A stretch of 64,000 nucleotides of DNA from Glaciimonas sp. PCH181 (GTDB lineage: Bacteria; Pseudomonadota; Gammaproteobacteria; Burkholderiales; Burkholderiaceae_D), in assembly GCF_003056055.1 (NCBI RefSeq), contig NZ_PYFP01000002.1, positions 868,001 through 932,000 on the forward strand, read 5' to 3'. Both the position numbers and the translations under genes were made by a program. This document shows, piece after piece, positions 42,764 through 52,300 of this stretch (its first letter is position 1; the number at the start of each line of letters is the position of its first letter). The notes under the pieces are model-generated. The model was given only the letters and a program-made list of their open reading frames with translations. It did no database searches and was not told the DNA's origin.

Positions 42764-43001
42764 ATAATTTAAGTGTACAAAAAACATGCAATACAGCGCA
42801 GAGAGTGCTACCTTTCTGCCGGCACCCTAATTCTCTTGCGCCCCGGTTTTGCCCTGATTTTTCCCAAGATCGTGCGTAATACAAAAAAATCGCCCGGCAG
42901 CCAAAGCGCCCTTTTCATCTGTATCTTTTTAGTCACAGCTTTATTCGCACTAGAAGCTGCGTGCTAGAATTTTCCACCTCTTTTTAAGCAAAGTGCAGTC
43001 T

Positions 43002-44369
43002 ATGAACGTCGTCATCCTCGCCGCTGGAATGGGCAAACGCATGCAATCGGCACTGCCTAAAGTGCTCCATCCGCTTGCCGGAAAATCACTATTAGCGCAC
43101 GTTATCGATACCGCCCGCACCCTATCGCCCACGCGTTTATGCGTCATTTACGGCCATGGCGGCGATGCCGTTCTCAGCCAATTTACTGCCAGTGACCTGG
43201 TCTTTGCCAAGCAAGAACCGCAACTTGGCACCGGCCACGCCGTCATGCAAGCAGTACCACAGCTCGATGATGCCGTCCCAACGCTAGTGCTCTACGGCGA
43301 CGTACCGCTGACATCCAGCGCCGCATTGCAGCGTCTGGTCAGCGCCGCAGGCCAAGACAAACTCGCTATTTTGACTGTCGAGCTAGACGACCCGACCGGC
43401 TACGGCCGCATCGTCCGCGACAATGATGGCAAAGGCGATATTGTCAGTATCGTTGAACAAAAAGACGCCACCCCAGCCGAGCGCGCCATCACCGAATGCA
43501 ACACCGGCATCATGGTCGCGCCGACCGCGCATCTCAAGCAATGGCTAGCTGGTTTATCGAACAACAACGCCCAGGGCGAATATTATCTGACCGATATCGT
43601 CGCCAGTGCGGTCGCCGCTGGCACGCCCGTCGTCTCCGCCCAGCCTGACGCCGTATGGGAAACACTAGGCGTCAACAGCAAAGTTCAGCTAGCCGAACTA
43701 GAACGCATCCATCAGCGCAGCATCGCCAATCGCCTGCTAGAACAAGGCGTCACGCTATTAGATCCGGCACGGCTGGATGTACGCGGCACGCTGACTTGCG
43801 GTCGCGATGTCACGATTGATGTCGGTTGTGTTTTCGAAGGCATCGTCACGCTAGAAGACGGCGTCACCATCAGCGCCAATTGCGTCATCAAAAATGCCCA
43901 TATCGGCAACAGCGCCAGTATCAAACCGTTCTGTCACATCGAAGACGCAACAGTCGGCGCAGCGTCGCAAATCGGCCCCTATGCGCGTCTGCGTCCCGGC
44001 ACGACACTTGGCGAAGACGTACATATCGGCAACTTTGTGGAAGTCAAAAATAGCCAGATCGCCGCGCACAGCAAGGCGAATCATTTAGCCTACGTCGGCG
44101 ACGCCACAGTCGGCTCGCGCGTTAACATTGGTGCAGGCACGATCACCTGCAACTACGACGGCGCAAATAAATCCCGTACCATCATTGAAGATGACGTCTT
44201 TATCGGCAGCGATAGCCAACTGGTCGCACCGGTCACCATCGGCAAAGGCGCGACGCTCGGCGCGGGAACCACATTAACCAAAAATGCCCCACCCGGTACA
44301 CTCACCGTCTCGCGCAGCCGACAAGTCACGATAGAAGGCTGGGTCCGTCCGGTAAAAATCAAGAAATAA
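43002..44369 (+). CDS. glmU: Bifunctional N-acetylglucosamine-1-P uridyltransferase / glucosamine-1-P acetyltransferase
   Basis: GlmU makes UDP-GlcNAc for peptidoglycan and LPS. The N-terminal nucleotidyltransferase has [20 protein letters not shown] (residues 6-25) and LYGDVPLT. The C-terminal half is a left-handed beta-helix with hexapeptide repeats (for example [12 protein letters not shown] and [14 protein letters not shown] with the catalytic region). It is 455 residues from ATG 43002; GTG 42993 is an alternative. It works with glmS, located 0.7 kb downstream on the same strand. Confidence 0.96.
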   Translation: MNVVILAAGMGKRMQSALPKVLHPLAGKSLLAHVIDTARTLSPTRLCVIYGHGGDAVLSQFTASDLVFAKQEPQLGTGHAVMQAVPQLDDAVPTLVLYGDVPLTSSAALQRLVSAAGQDKLAILTVELDDPTGYGRIVRDNDGKGDIVSIVEQKDATPAERAITECNTGIMVAPTAHLKQWLAGLSNNNAQGEYYLTDIVASAVAAGTPVVSAQPDAVWETLGVNSKVQLAELERIHQRSIANRLLEQGVTLLDPARLDVRGTLTCGRDVTIDVGCVFEGIVTLEDGVTISANCVIKNAHIGNSASIKPFCHIEDATVGAASQIGPYARLRPGTTLGEDVHIGNFVEVKNSQIAAHSKANHLAYVGDATVGSRVNIGAGTITCNYDGANKSRTIIEDDVFIGSDSQLVAPVTIGKGATLGAGTTLTKNAPPGTLTVSRSRQVTIEGWVRPVKIKK

Positions 44370-44393
44370 ATTATGCGTTAAACACTCTGCTGT

Positions 44394-44422
44394 GTGCATG
44401 GTTAGCAGCGCTGACCATGCAC
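44394..44422. terminator. Stem-loop between convergent glmU and the Lrp-type gene
   Basis: GTGCATGGT (44394-44402) pairs perfectly with ACCATGCAC (44414-44422), and inner bases TTAGC/GCTGA extend the stem. It lies 25 nt after glmU and 41 nt before the stop of the convergent regulator. There is no U tract; it is probably a bidirectional terminator. Confidence 0.55.
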
Positions 44423-44462
44423 CGGGCAGTTTCAACACCTAGTTAAATTACACCGCAATAAA

Positions 44463-44927
44463 TCACACCGCGATACAGGTCTCAAACTTGCTGCGTAAAA
44501 TCGAAAAATACGCCTTCACGTTACGGACATTCTTCTGCGCAGCAAATAACTGATGCGCCAACGCGTGATACGCCGACATATCTGCCACCTGCACCACCAA
44601 CACAAAATCCGGCCCCGGCGAGACCCGATAGCATTGCAACACTGACGCCACTTTTGCCACCAGCGCCTCAAATGCCAATTGATGCTCATCGCCCTGATGG
44701 TCCAGCGTCACCTCCACCAACGCCGTCAAACCCGCGCCCACCTTTTCTGGCGCAACAATCGCGACCTGGCGCACAATCACACCAAGATCAGTTAAACGCT
44801 TCACCCGCCGCAAACAAGTTGGCGCGGACGCATGAACGTGCGCCGCCAACTCTTGGTTAGTTTGCGAGGCATCGGTTTGCAGCGCATTCAAAATGCGACG
44901 ATCCAGCCCATCCAATACGATATCCAT
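44463..44927 (-). CDS. Lrp/AsnC-family transcriptional regulator
   Basis: The 154-residue protein has an N-terminal winged helix (LDRRILNALQTDASQTNQELAAHVHASAPTCLRRVKRL, about residues 8-45) and a C-terminal ligand-sensing RAM domain (ALVEVTLDHQG...VLQCYRVSPGPDFVLVVQVAD...). It is divergent from glmS. The target and ligand are unknown; members of this family usually respond to an amino acid and often autoregulate. Confidence 0.9.
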   Translation of the reverse strand: MDIVLDGLDRRILNALQTDASQTNQELAAHVHASAPTCLRRVKRLTDLGVIVRQVAIVAPEKVGAGLTALVEVTLDHQGDEHQLAFEALVAKVASVLQCYRVSPGPDFVLVVQVADMSAYHALAHQLFAAQKNVRNVKAYFSILRSKFETCIAV

Positions 44928-44966
44928 AGCACCAATTGAAATAAATAAACAAAAATTTAATATATA

Positions 44967-44984
44967 TGATGATATATTTCATCA
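44967..44984. promoter_or_regulatory. Palindrome upstream of the Lrp-type gene and glmS
   Basis: TGATGA (44967-44972) and TCATCA (44979-44984) form an inverted repeat around TATATT, 40-57 bp upstream of the regulator start in an AT-rich divergent region. It is a plausible autoregulatory Lrp-family site, but it is not a match to a defined consensus. Confidence 0.35.
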
Positions 44985-45091
44985 ACAAATAACTAAGAAA
45001 TAATAAATCAAAAAAGTCATCAATGAGTTATTTTATTTCATAGCCTTAAGCATAAGATAATGCATCATCCATCTTTCATGTGAGGCTATCC

Positions 45092-46909
45092 ATGTGCGGT
45101 ATCGTCGGCGCAGTTGCGCAAAATAATGTCACCCCGATCTTGTTAGAAGGCCTGAAACGCCTCGAATACCGTGGATACGACTCTTGCGGCATCGCGCTGC
45201 ACGTCAATGGCAAATTGCAACGCTCGCGCAGCACCTCCCGCGTCGCCGATCTGGAAAGTCAAATCAACATTTCGGGATTAGCTGGTTTCACCGGCATCGC
45301 CCACACCCGCTGGGCCACCCACGGCGCGCCCGCCACGCATAATGCCCATCCGCATTTTTCTCGCGACCGCATTGCGCTAGTCCACAACGGCATCATCGAA
45401 AATCACGACGACCTGCGCACAGAATTGCAAGCTGCCGGCTATATCTTCGAAAGCCAGACCGACACCGAAGTGATCGCCCATCTGGTCGATCACATGTACA
45501 CCGGCGACCTGTTCGAGACCGTGCAACAAGCCGTCAAACGCCTCACCGGTGCTTACGCAATTGCCGTCTTCAGCGTCGATGAACCGCATCGCGTCGTCGC
45601 CGCCCGCCAAGGCTCGCCATTGATCGTCGGCATCGGCGAAGGACAAAATTTTGTCGCCTCCGACGCGATGGCAATCGCTGGCACGACCGATCAGATTATC
45701 TATCTCGAAGAAGGTGACGTAGTCGATTTGCAACTGCAACGCGTCTGGATCGTCGACATCGACGGCAAACAAGTTGAGCGCGAAGTTAAAACCGTCCACG
45801 CCTACAGCAGCGCGGTAGAACTCGGCCCGTATCAGCACTACATGCAAAAGGAAATTTTTGAGCAGCCACGCGCTATTTCCGACACGCTAGAAGGCGTCAC
45901 CGCCATCATGCCGGAGCTATTCGGCGACAAAGCCTTTAACATTTTCAAGCAAATTGATTCCGTCCTGATCCTGGCCTGCGGCACCAGCTATTACGCCGGT
46001 CTGACCGCAAAATACTGGATCGAATCCGTCGCAAAAATCCCGGTCAACGTCGAAATCGCCAGCGAATACCGCTACCGCGATAGCGTCCCCAACCCTAACG
46101 CATTAGTCGTCACCATCACCCAAAGCGGCGAAACCGCCGACACACTAGCCGCACTTAAACACGCACGCGCGCTAGGCATGCTGCACACCCTCACCATCTG
46201 CAATGTCGCCACCAGCGCCATGGTGCGTGAATGCGCGCTAGCCTACATCACCCGCGCTGGGGTCGAGGTCGGCGTTGCGTCAACCAAAGCCTTCACCACG
46301 CAACTAGTCGGCCTGTTCCTGCTCACGCTAGCACTCGCCCAATCCAAAGGCCGCCTCAGCGACGAGCAAGAACAAACCCAATTAAAAGCCCTGCGCCACC
46401 TCCCGGCAGCGCTGCAAAGCGTACTAGCGCTAGAACCACACATCGTCGCCTGGGCAGAAGCCTTCGCCCGCAAAGAAAACGCACTTTTTCTCGGTCGCGG
46501 CATGCACTACCCGATCGCGCTTGAAGGCGCATTAAAACTAAAAGAAATTACTTACATCCACGCCGAAGCCTACGCCGCCGGAGAACTCAAACACGGCCCG
46601 TTAGCACTAGTCACCGAAGAAATGCCCGTCGTCACGGTAGCCCCCAACGACACCCTGATCGAAAAACTCAAATCCAACATGCAAGAAGTCCGCGCCCGAG
46701 GCGGTCAGCTATACGTCTTCGCCGACGCCGACTCCCGCATCAACTCCAGCGAAGGCGTACACGTAATTCGCCTGCCAGAAAACTACGGTTTGCTGTCACC
46801 GATTTTGCATGTAGTGCCTTTGCAATTGCTGGCGTATCACACTGCGTTAGCGCGGGGGACAGATGTGGATAAGCCGCGGAATCTGGCTAAGTCTGTGACT
46901 GTGGAGTGA
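45092..46909 (+). CDS. glmS: Glutamine-fructose-6-phosphate aminotransferase
   Basis: GlmS makes glucosamine-6-phosphate. Cys2 of [10 protein letters not shown] is the glutaminase nucleophile, and the [11 protein letters not shown] and two SIS domains ([35 protein letters not shown]) follow. It ends [11 protein letters not shown], the conserved C-terminus whose coding DNA is the TnsD target of Tn7-type transposons. It is 605 residues from ATG 45092. The last 130 nt use mainly G/T-ending codons, unlike the C-ending codons before about 46780. The native downstream flank is displaced by a 6.86-kb insertion. Confidence 0.97.
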   Translation: MCGIVGAVAQNNVTPILLEGLKRLEYRGYDSCGIALHVNGKLQRSRSTSRVADLESQINISGLAGFTGIAHTRWATHGAPATHNAHPHFSRDRIALVHNGIIENHDDLRTELQAAGYIFESQTDTEVIAHLVDHMYTGDLFETVQQAVKRLTGAYAIAVFSVDEPHRVVAARQGSPLIVGIGEGQNFVASDAMAIAGTTDQIIYLEEGDVVDLQLQRVWIVDIDGKQVEREVKTVHAYSSAVELGPYQHYMQKEIFEQPRAISDTLEGVTAIMPELFGDKAFNIFKQIDSVLILACGTSYYAGLTAKYWIESVAKIPVNVEIASEYRYRDSVPNPNALVVTITQSGETADTLAALKHARALGMLHTLTICNVATSAMVRECALAYITRAGVEVGVASTKAFTTQLVGLFLLTLALAQSKGRLSDEQEQTQLKALRHLPAALQSVLALEPHIVAWAEAFARKENALFLGRGMHYPIALEGALKLKEITYIHAEAYAAGELKHGPLALVTEEMPVVTVAPNDTLIEKLKSNMQEVRARGGQLYVFADADSRINSSEGVHVIRLPENYGLLSPILHVVPLQLLAYHTALARGTDVDKPRNLAKSVTVE

Positions 46910-46927
46910 TTTGGGGGATAAGGGAAT

Positions 46928-46932
46928 CGATT
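46928..46932. repeat. Target-site duplication, glmS side
   Basis: CGATT immediately precedes the TGT terminus of the Tn7-like element. The same five bases follow the other terminus at 53794-53798. Five-base duplications are characteristic of Tn7-family transposition. Confidence 0.9.
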
Positions 46933-46940
46933 TGTCGCGA

Positions 46941-47000
46941 ACAAATAAAGTCCTACCCCAACGAATAAAGTACTAACCTACAAAATAAAGTCCTATTTTA
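46941..47000 (+). repeat. Tn7R-like end: three tandem TnsB-type sites
   Basis: AATAAAG occurs at 46944, 46964 and 46984, an exact 20-bp period, each within AATAAAGTNCTA (AATAAAGTCCTACCC, AATAAAGTACTAACC, AATAAAGTCCTATTT). Tn7's own TnsB site contains AATAAAGTCTTAAAC. The tandem array next to glmS corresponds to the right end of Tn7. Confidence 0.85.
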
Positions 47001-47043
47001 AAAACTGGATTTGATGAACCAGTAAAATGAATCTATAAAAAAT

Positions 47044-47301
47044 TTGCAGAATTATGTCGCCGTCGCACAAAGCCTTGTTAATCAAAGGCTGGCCCGTTTT
47101 TTCTACTTCTTTCATCATGCCGCCAAAAGCGAGCTTATAGAGCAGACATACGGACAGGACGTCCTCAATCTTGTACTTGCCCGTGGGTATCTGATGAAAT
47201 TGCTGGAGAATCCAACGATAGCACGATGCCTAGCGCAGAAATTTCCAAAACCATTATCGGAATTCGAAGTGCTGGTAAAAACAGCCGCGCTAGAACAGTA
47301 A
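47044..47301 (+). pseudogene. Fragment of RepB/ParB-like plasmid partition protein
   Basis: The 85-codon frame includes LIEQTYGQDVLNLVLARGYL and a following KLLENPTIARCLAQKFPKPLSEF segment. From memory this resembles the C-terminal RepB domain (PF07506) of plasmid-partition/ParB-like proteins. The N-terminal ParB and helix-turn-helix regions are missing. The only start is a TTG without a ribosome site, with an in-frame stop at 47023, so it is a remnant. It sits where tnsA begins in Tn7 but does not look like TnsA. Confidence 0.5.
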
Positions 47302-47404
47302 TGAAAGCGTCAGTCCCTTGTGTCACTTAAATCGTATTCGTTAAGACTTAACTGCAAATTCGCATTAAAACAGCCACCGATTTGCGTCCCAAAGTAGCCA
47401 CCAA
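47302..47404. other. Non-coding stretch with an imperfect GCCACC repeat
   Basis: There is no gene. Two related segments, TTCGCATTAAAACAGCCACC (near 47362) and TTGCGTCCCAAAGTAGCCACC-like sequence (near 47379), share the pattern TTNNCN...AAANNAGCCACC. Similar short direct repeats occur at IS21-family ends, so this may be a scar of an older insertion. The similarity is loose. Confidence 0.25.
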
Positions 47405-47533
47405 TCAGCGAGCGGCATTGGCAAGTTTCCTCAAAAAATGTTCAATCAGTTCGATACAGGAAACAATAAGCTGTCGGTCGTCGGGTACACCGCGCTCGGC
47501 AAACGCCGCTGATATGGTTATTGTTTTTTTCAC
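47405..47533 (-). CDS. Small open frame downstream of the PLD gene (42 codons)
   Basis: A GTG-started frame encodes VKKTITISAAFAERGVPDD followed by a helical RQLIVSCIELIEHFLRKLAN-type stretch. The composition looks protein-like, and it follows the PLD-family gene by 52 nt on the same strand. There is no clear ribosome site and a stop codon immediately precedes the GTG. It may be a genuine micro-protein or the 3' remnant of a larger gene. I recognise no family. Confidence 0.3.
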   Translation of the reverse strand: MKKTITISAAFAERGVPDDRQLIVSCIELIEHFLRKLANAAR

Positions 47534-47585
47534 TCAGCTGCTTTTGGACGGCTTTTCTCGTTTTCGGTCGACGTTACATATGCAC

Positions 47586-49352
47586 CTATACCCCGTCTGC
47601 ATAGATAGCTCCACGCGCGCCCTCGAAATTTGCAATCAATGTTTCCGCAACTCCCTTGGCCTCGATATAAACTCCTATCTCTTTCGGTGATCCAAGGTCG
47701 TTTGATACGGCTGATAGCCAGTTCAAGCTCGTCACCAAAACGAAATCGTCGTCCCATGCCAACATTTTGGCGTGAAGTCGTGGCGTTTCAATCGTTTCGA
47801 TAGATACGCCAGACTTCGCTGCTTCGTCGATCAGGCCATCCGGCCTGTTTCCCCACATTGCACCGGTCGTGCGGCCAAAATAGACATTTGCTTTCAAGTT
47901 GTTTGCGCGTGCACCAGTCATTATTGGTGTAATTACTGACGAATCGGAAACCGGCCCAAGTCGATGACTTGCTGCAAAAATGCGGCGTTTTGCGGTGTCC
48001 CGTGCCTCCAGCACAAAATGACCATGCTGCGCGCCTATCACAATACTTGCCTTTGCATTTGCGCGTGGCGATGTTGGTGTGTCCTGAAGTGCCTTGCTTA
48101 TATTTATAAGTTCTGTCGCGACCGGTGACCAGACCCCATTGTGTGCGACTGATAGCTCAGCAAAATACCTTACTACATCCCGAACAATATGGGGATCGCG
48201 AAGCAGTACGGATGCTTCGTAGCTATCAAATCCGGACGTAAACCAATTGCACGATCCGACGACTGCAATGAAACTTCCGCCTTTCCCGGAGTCAGCCACG
48301 ATTAATTTTGCATGTGACTTTGTCGAAAATGGATAGATTACCAACGCTTCACCAAGATTCTGCACGTCGCGATTCTTTGTCAAATTAGATATACTGGTAC
48401 GACTAGACACAACATACGGAGTATCTTCGCTTTGCCCCCAGAATACATGGGTCTTCACGCCACGTTTAGCCGCTGAAGTGATTTCGGGCAACCAAGCCAA
48501 AACTTTTGCTTCATTAATAAAAGTTGAATGAATAAAAATGCTCTTTTTAGCATTTTCAAAGACATGACTCAAGGCAACTCGATGAGCTTCACCATCAAGC
48601 ACTAAATCAGTAATATCAAAATGAACCTGGCGTACTTCGGGTACGTCAGACCTTGATGCGAATACCAATCCTGGAACTGGGTAGATGTTTTTCTTAGCAA
48701 TCTCATTGAGGCTAACTGATCTGGCCGCCTCAACTATTGCCGCACGCAGAGCCGGCATTTCGCGATCAGGTAGCCGGCCCATAATCCCATTCCGGACTGC
48801 GACAAGAATATATTTTCTAGAAAATCCCGATGGTTCGGCACTGACAAGTGCCTCGTCGTAATCAAGGAGAGTTTCGTAAAACTCACCTCGATCACAAACC
48901 TCGGCCACCGCCTCAGGCTGGATCCAAACAATCACCTCCGTTTTTTCTCGTTCACGCAGTGAATATTCGTCAAAGACATACCATTCATGATTTCTGAATA
49001 CTCCGCCCTCCACCAGATCAATCGTGAAATTAATTTGTCGGCGTATTCGCTCAAAATTCTTTGGCAGTTCAGATTTACTGGCGTTAGCAAGTCCAAAGGA
49101 ATTAGCATGAAATGTGATGGTACCTCTTGCCTCTGAAAGATCTACCCAGCCAGCCCTCATAAGTCGAATGATCGCCTCGATAACTACGCGCCTCGGCATC
49201 TTTGCCGCCTTGGATAACTCAATTGCCGTCCAATTGCACTTGGCAAGTGCCTCAAGAATCATATGCTCGACGACACTCCACGGCCGTCCTTTGTCCACCA
49301 CAATACTTGATCGCCCCTTGAGGACAGGAATTGCAACCTGAATCACGCTCAT
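47586..49352 (-). CDS. Winged-helix plus double-HKD phospholipase-D-superfamily protein (MkoB-like)
   Basis: The 588-residue protein starts with a winged-helix-like region (VEHMILEALAKCNWTAIELS and following, about residues 27-85). Two PLD half-sites follow: His347/Lys349 in SHAKLIVAD with a downstream GSCNW, and His527/Lys529 in LHAKMLAWDDD with TSLNW. Paired HKD motifs form one active site in PLD-type nucleases and phosphodiesterases. The start overlaps the helicase gene stop by 4 nt (ATGA). A PLD protein directly after a kinase-helicase fusion is the gene pair of the type I Mokosh anti-phage system, where the PLD partner is the presumed nuclease. The activity here is inferred. Confidence 0.75.
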   Translation of the reverse strand: MSVIQVAIPVLKGRSSIVVDKGRPWSVVEHMILEALAKCNWTAIELSKAAKMPRRVVIEAIIRLMRAGWVDLSEARGTITFHANSFGLANASKSELPKNFERIRRQINFTIDLVEGGVFRNHEWYVFDEYSLREREKTEVIVWIQPEAVAEVCDRGEFYETLLDYDEALVSAEPSGFSRKYILVAVRNGIMGRLPDREMPALRAAIVEAARSVSLNEIAKKNIYPVPGLVFASRSDVPEVRQVHFDITDLVLDGEAHRVALSHVFENAKKSIFIHSTFINEAKVLAWLPEITSAAKRGVKTHVFWGQSEDTPYVVSSRTSISNLTKNRDVQNLGEALVIYPFSTKSHAKLIVADSGKGGSFIAVVGSCNWFTSGFDSYEASVLLRDPHIVRDVVRYFAELSVAHNGVWSPVATELINISKALQDTPTSPRANAKASIVIGAQHGHFVLEARDTAKRRIFAASHRLGPVSDSSVITPIMTGARANNLKANVYFGRTTGAMWGNRPDGLIDEAAKSGVSIETIETPRLHAKMLAWDDDFVLVTSLNWLSAVSNDLGSPKEIGVYIEAKGVAETLIANFEGARGAIYADGV

Positions 49353-52300
49353 ATCAACTTCCCAATAAGGTCAGAGTAAGAAACAACTCGTATGTTTTCG
49401 TTCGGGGTTGAAGGCGTGACAACACTCAATAATATTTCAAGAAACTTTGTACGTATGGCCTCCTCAGCAGATTTAGGAGTTTTGTCAATCTTCTTTAGAA
49501 ACGAAAGACTGCCAACTATAATCAATTTCCATCGTGCTCGGCTCAATAGCACATTCATCCGACGAGGATCGGCAAGGAATCCCAGCCCAGAAGATACATT
49601 GCCAAGATTGTTATTTCTAACAAGCGATATGACGACGCAATCTGCCTCGCTACCTTGAAAGGAATCAACGGTACTACAGAACGTCTTCTGCTTTGCGGCA
49701 CGTGTGAACTGCCTTAGTGCCGCAGGCAATTGGGATCCAGCCTCAGTAATTCCATTTAACTTAGAAACTTGGCGACTATATGGCGAGAGAATTGCCAATG
49801 ATGGTGGCTTCTTGACACCTGGACTTGCGGCCAGCAGCTTCAGAACCGCCTCAACGGCTTCGAGCTCAAGATCATTACTATATTTTGGGAGGGCCTCGCC
49901 AAATTTCATATGCATCGTACCCTGAACAAAAGGCATATCGATCCAAACGATTGGACAATCAGGCAGCTTTCCGGGGTCGAGAGAAATTATTGGTGCCTCT
50001 TCGGTTCGAAATTTTTCGGCGCTGTCCTTATCAGTATAAAGCCTCGTTTCATAGAATGCATTGGAAACGACTGTTGCAATTGCGGGGTGCATTCGATGCT
50101 GAGCAATTAGCGGTAATGCGATCGGCCTACCGGATTTGCGTAGCTCTTGGCGTTCAAACTCATCCTCGATAATTGTCTCGAATAGTGAGAACGCCCTACT
50201 CGCTTTATTGCAAAGTTCCGCGAAAGACTGTTCGCCGGCGGGGGATTCATCGGCCTCGACGTCAGAGAAAATCTCATCAATCGTCGTATCTCTGAACATT
50301 CGGCCAATCAAGGGGTCTCCTAGCTTCAGTGCACTCTTGACACCCTTTGGTTTTGCAAGCAAAGCTAAGAGACGCTCGGCACCGAATGGAGGAAGTTGCT
50401 TATGGTCTCCAATCATGAGGCGACGATGTGATAAGAGAAGCGGTGAAATCAGTTCACCGCCGGTTGCCTTTCCAGCTTCCTCGACGATTGACCAGTCGAA
50501 CTGTCCTTTTTCCTCGATCAACCTTCCAAGGTCGCTGGAATTTGTGGTCGCAAACACCATGTTGGCCGCCCTTAGCACTAAACCCTCCAGCGCGCGACGG
50601 GATGATTTCGATATTGGAGGAAGAGAGTCCCAGTTTTCCTCGGATCCGTCCAAACCATATGACGTACCAAGTTGATCAATTTGACGCCTTATTTGAGAAG
50701 ACGACTCAGCATACAAATCGCTTTTCATTAAATCTGATACGAAACGCTTTGTCTGTTGACCGATGTCAAACGGACTAAGCTCGTCTTTCTTTCCTCCGGC
50801 TCGACAACGAACAACCAGTGGCTTCACGTCGGCCGGCTGATCGACAAACTCCTCCATTTCATGAAGGAGGTGATCAACCGCATGGTTACTTTGGGCGGAA
50901 AGCAAGATACGCGCAGAGCTGTCCTCTGAAATGGAGTAGCGAACCAGCTCACGGACGAGACGGGTCTTTCCCACGCCAGGTGGGCCTTGAATGAGAAACA
51001 GGGGCATCGTTTCTATGGTCGCCTTAAACGCATCTTGTTTGGAAGCGTCAAGCTCTAGAAATTGCGCTGACGATGGCGAGGCTTCAACAATGTGCATCAC
51101 CCGCGATCTCGGGTCAACCAACATTCGTGCCAATTCCCCGTGCTCTGCTAATGCCTTAAAGCTCTTCATTCGTCGCAGGAACTGTTCGTGTGTGCCCACG
51201 GAGTCCTCGGAAATCAAGAAGGCCTCTGCAACAGTTGGCGCAGGCTGGTCTCCAAAAAAGATATAGAGCGTCTCGCCCGTTGAAGCGGTTACCGTAGTAT
51301 GAAATTTCCATTCAGTCTTAGATTCTGAACGGCCTCCCAAAATAGAGGAATCCGTAAGTCTCCAACTTTGTATTCGACTTTCGTCGTGTTCAGTTCGATC
51401 TTCAAGAAGAGCGCGCTCTAATCTCACAGCCAAAACGTCGCGCAGCCCTAGCGCCAGCGAAAGCCGGTCACGATTTTCATCTGGTCGCGGCCTTACCGCC
51501 AGAATGTTTTGGTGAGCTTGATCTATAACAAAATTGGCGGGTAGCTTGACGATCTCCACGCGAAACAACTCCGAAGCTGAAAACAGATACTCAAGCATTT
51601 GCGTCAACGCGAAGGATTTGCGAAGTAATTTTTCCTTACCTGCGCTCGGGGTGACAGGATGCAAATGCTTACGGAGTTCGTCCCAGGATGTAAACCGTTC
51701 ACGTATTCGATGCGTGTTCGCTTTCATTTCCGACGGGGTCATCAAATTAATGGCTTTGAAGGAAAGCGGCATGGTTTTGATGATTTTGAAAAACAATGGC
51801 ATAGTGAGATCGGCACGGAAACATGCTGCTGCATCCCAATTTGACGATGTTTTCTCAGGGCCGAAAGTGTAATCTTGCAATTGATAACTAAGGTGCTGAC
51901 CGCGTAGTACCAAGTTAAATTGATCGGGGAATCCAATAACTCGCTCGGAAATCAAAATTGGATTGAACAGATCCGCTTCAACAAATTCCCTTTGAGAAAC
52001 CGAATCATCGAGCTCTATCTCGCCTCCAGACGCTTCTCGAATTTTTCGTGCAAGTGGACTTTGTTGGCCGAGAGATACAACTAGACTAAACCTTGGCTCT
52101 TTATTTCTGGTGTGTGCGTCGAGCACCGTCAATATCTCGTCTATTCGCATTACTACAAAATGACCATCTACCAATTCGGTAGGAGTGATTTGGAGAAGCT
52201 GTCTTACAAACTTAATTTCTTCGATTGTAACGGTCGCTGTAACCTCATGATTTGGGATCGCTCGGTTCTTTATTTTTGCGTTGAGACCTAAAAGGAGGAC

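Noticed and set aside
42773..42967. 64-codon frame upstream of glmU
   Set aside because: No ribosome site, no recognisable family, and it covers the presumed glmU promoter region. Treated as non-coding.
44928..45091. glmS ribozyme upstream of glmS
   Set aside because: That riboswitch is typical of Firmicutes. The 164-nt spacer is AT-rich and lacks any pseudoknot-like pairing I could see.
47044..47301. Remnant of tnsA at the glmS-proximal end
   Set aside because: The position fits, but the residues resemble a RepB-type C-terminus and show none of the TnsA endonuclease or winged-helix features.
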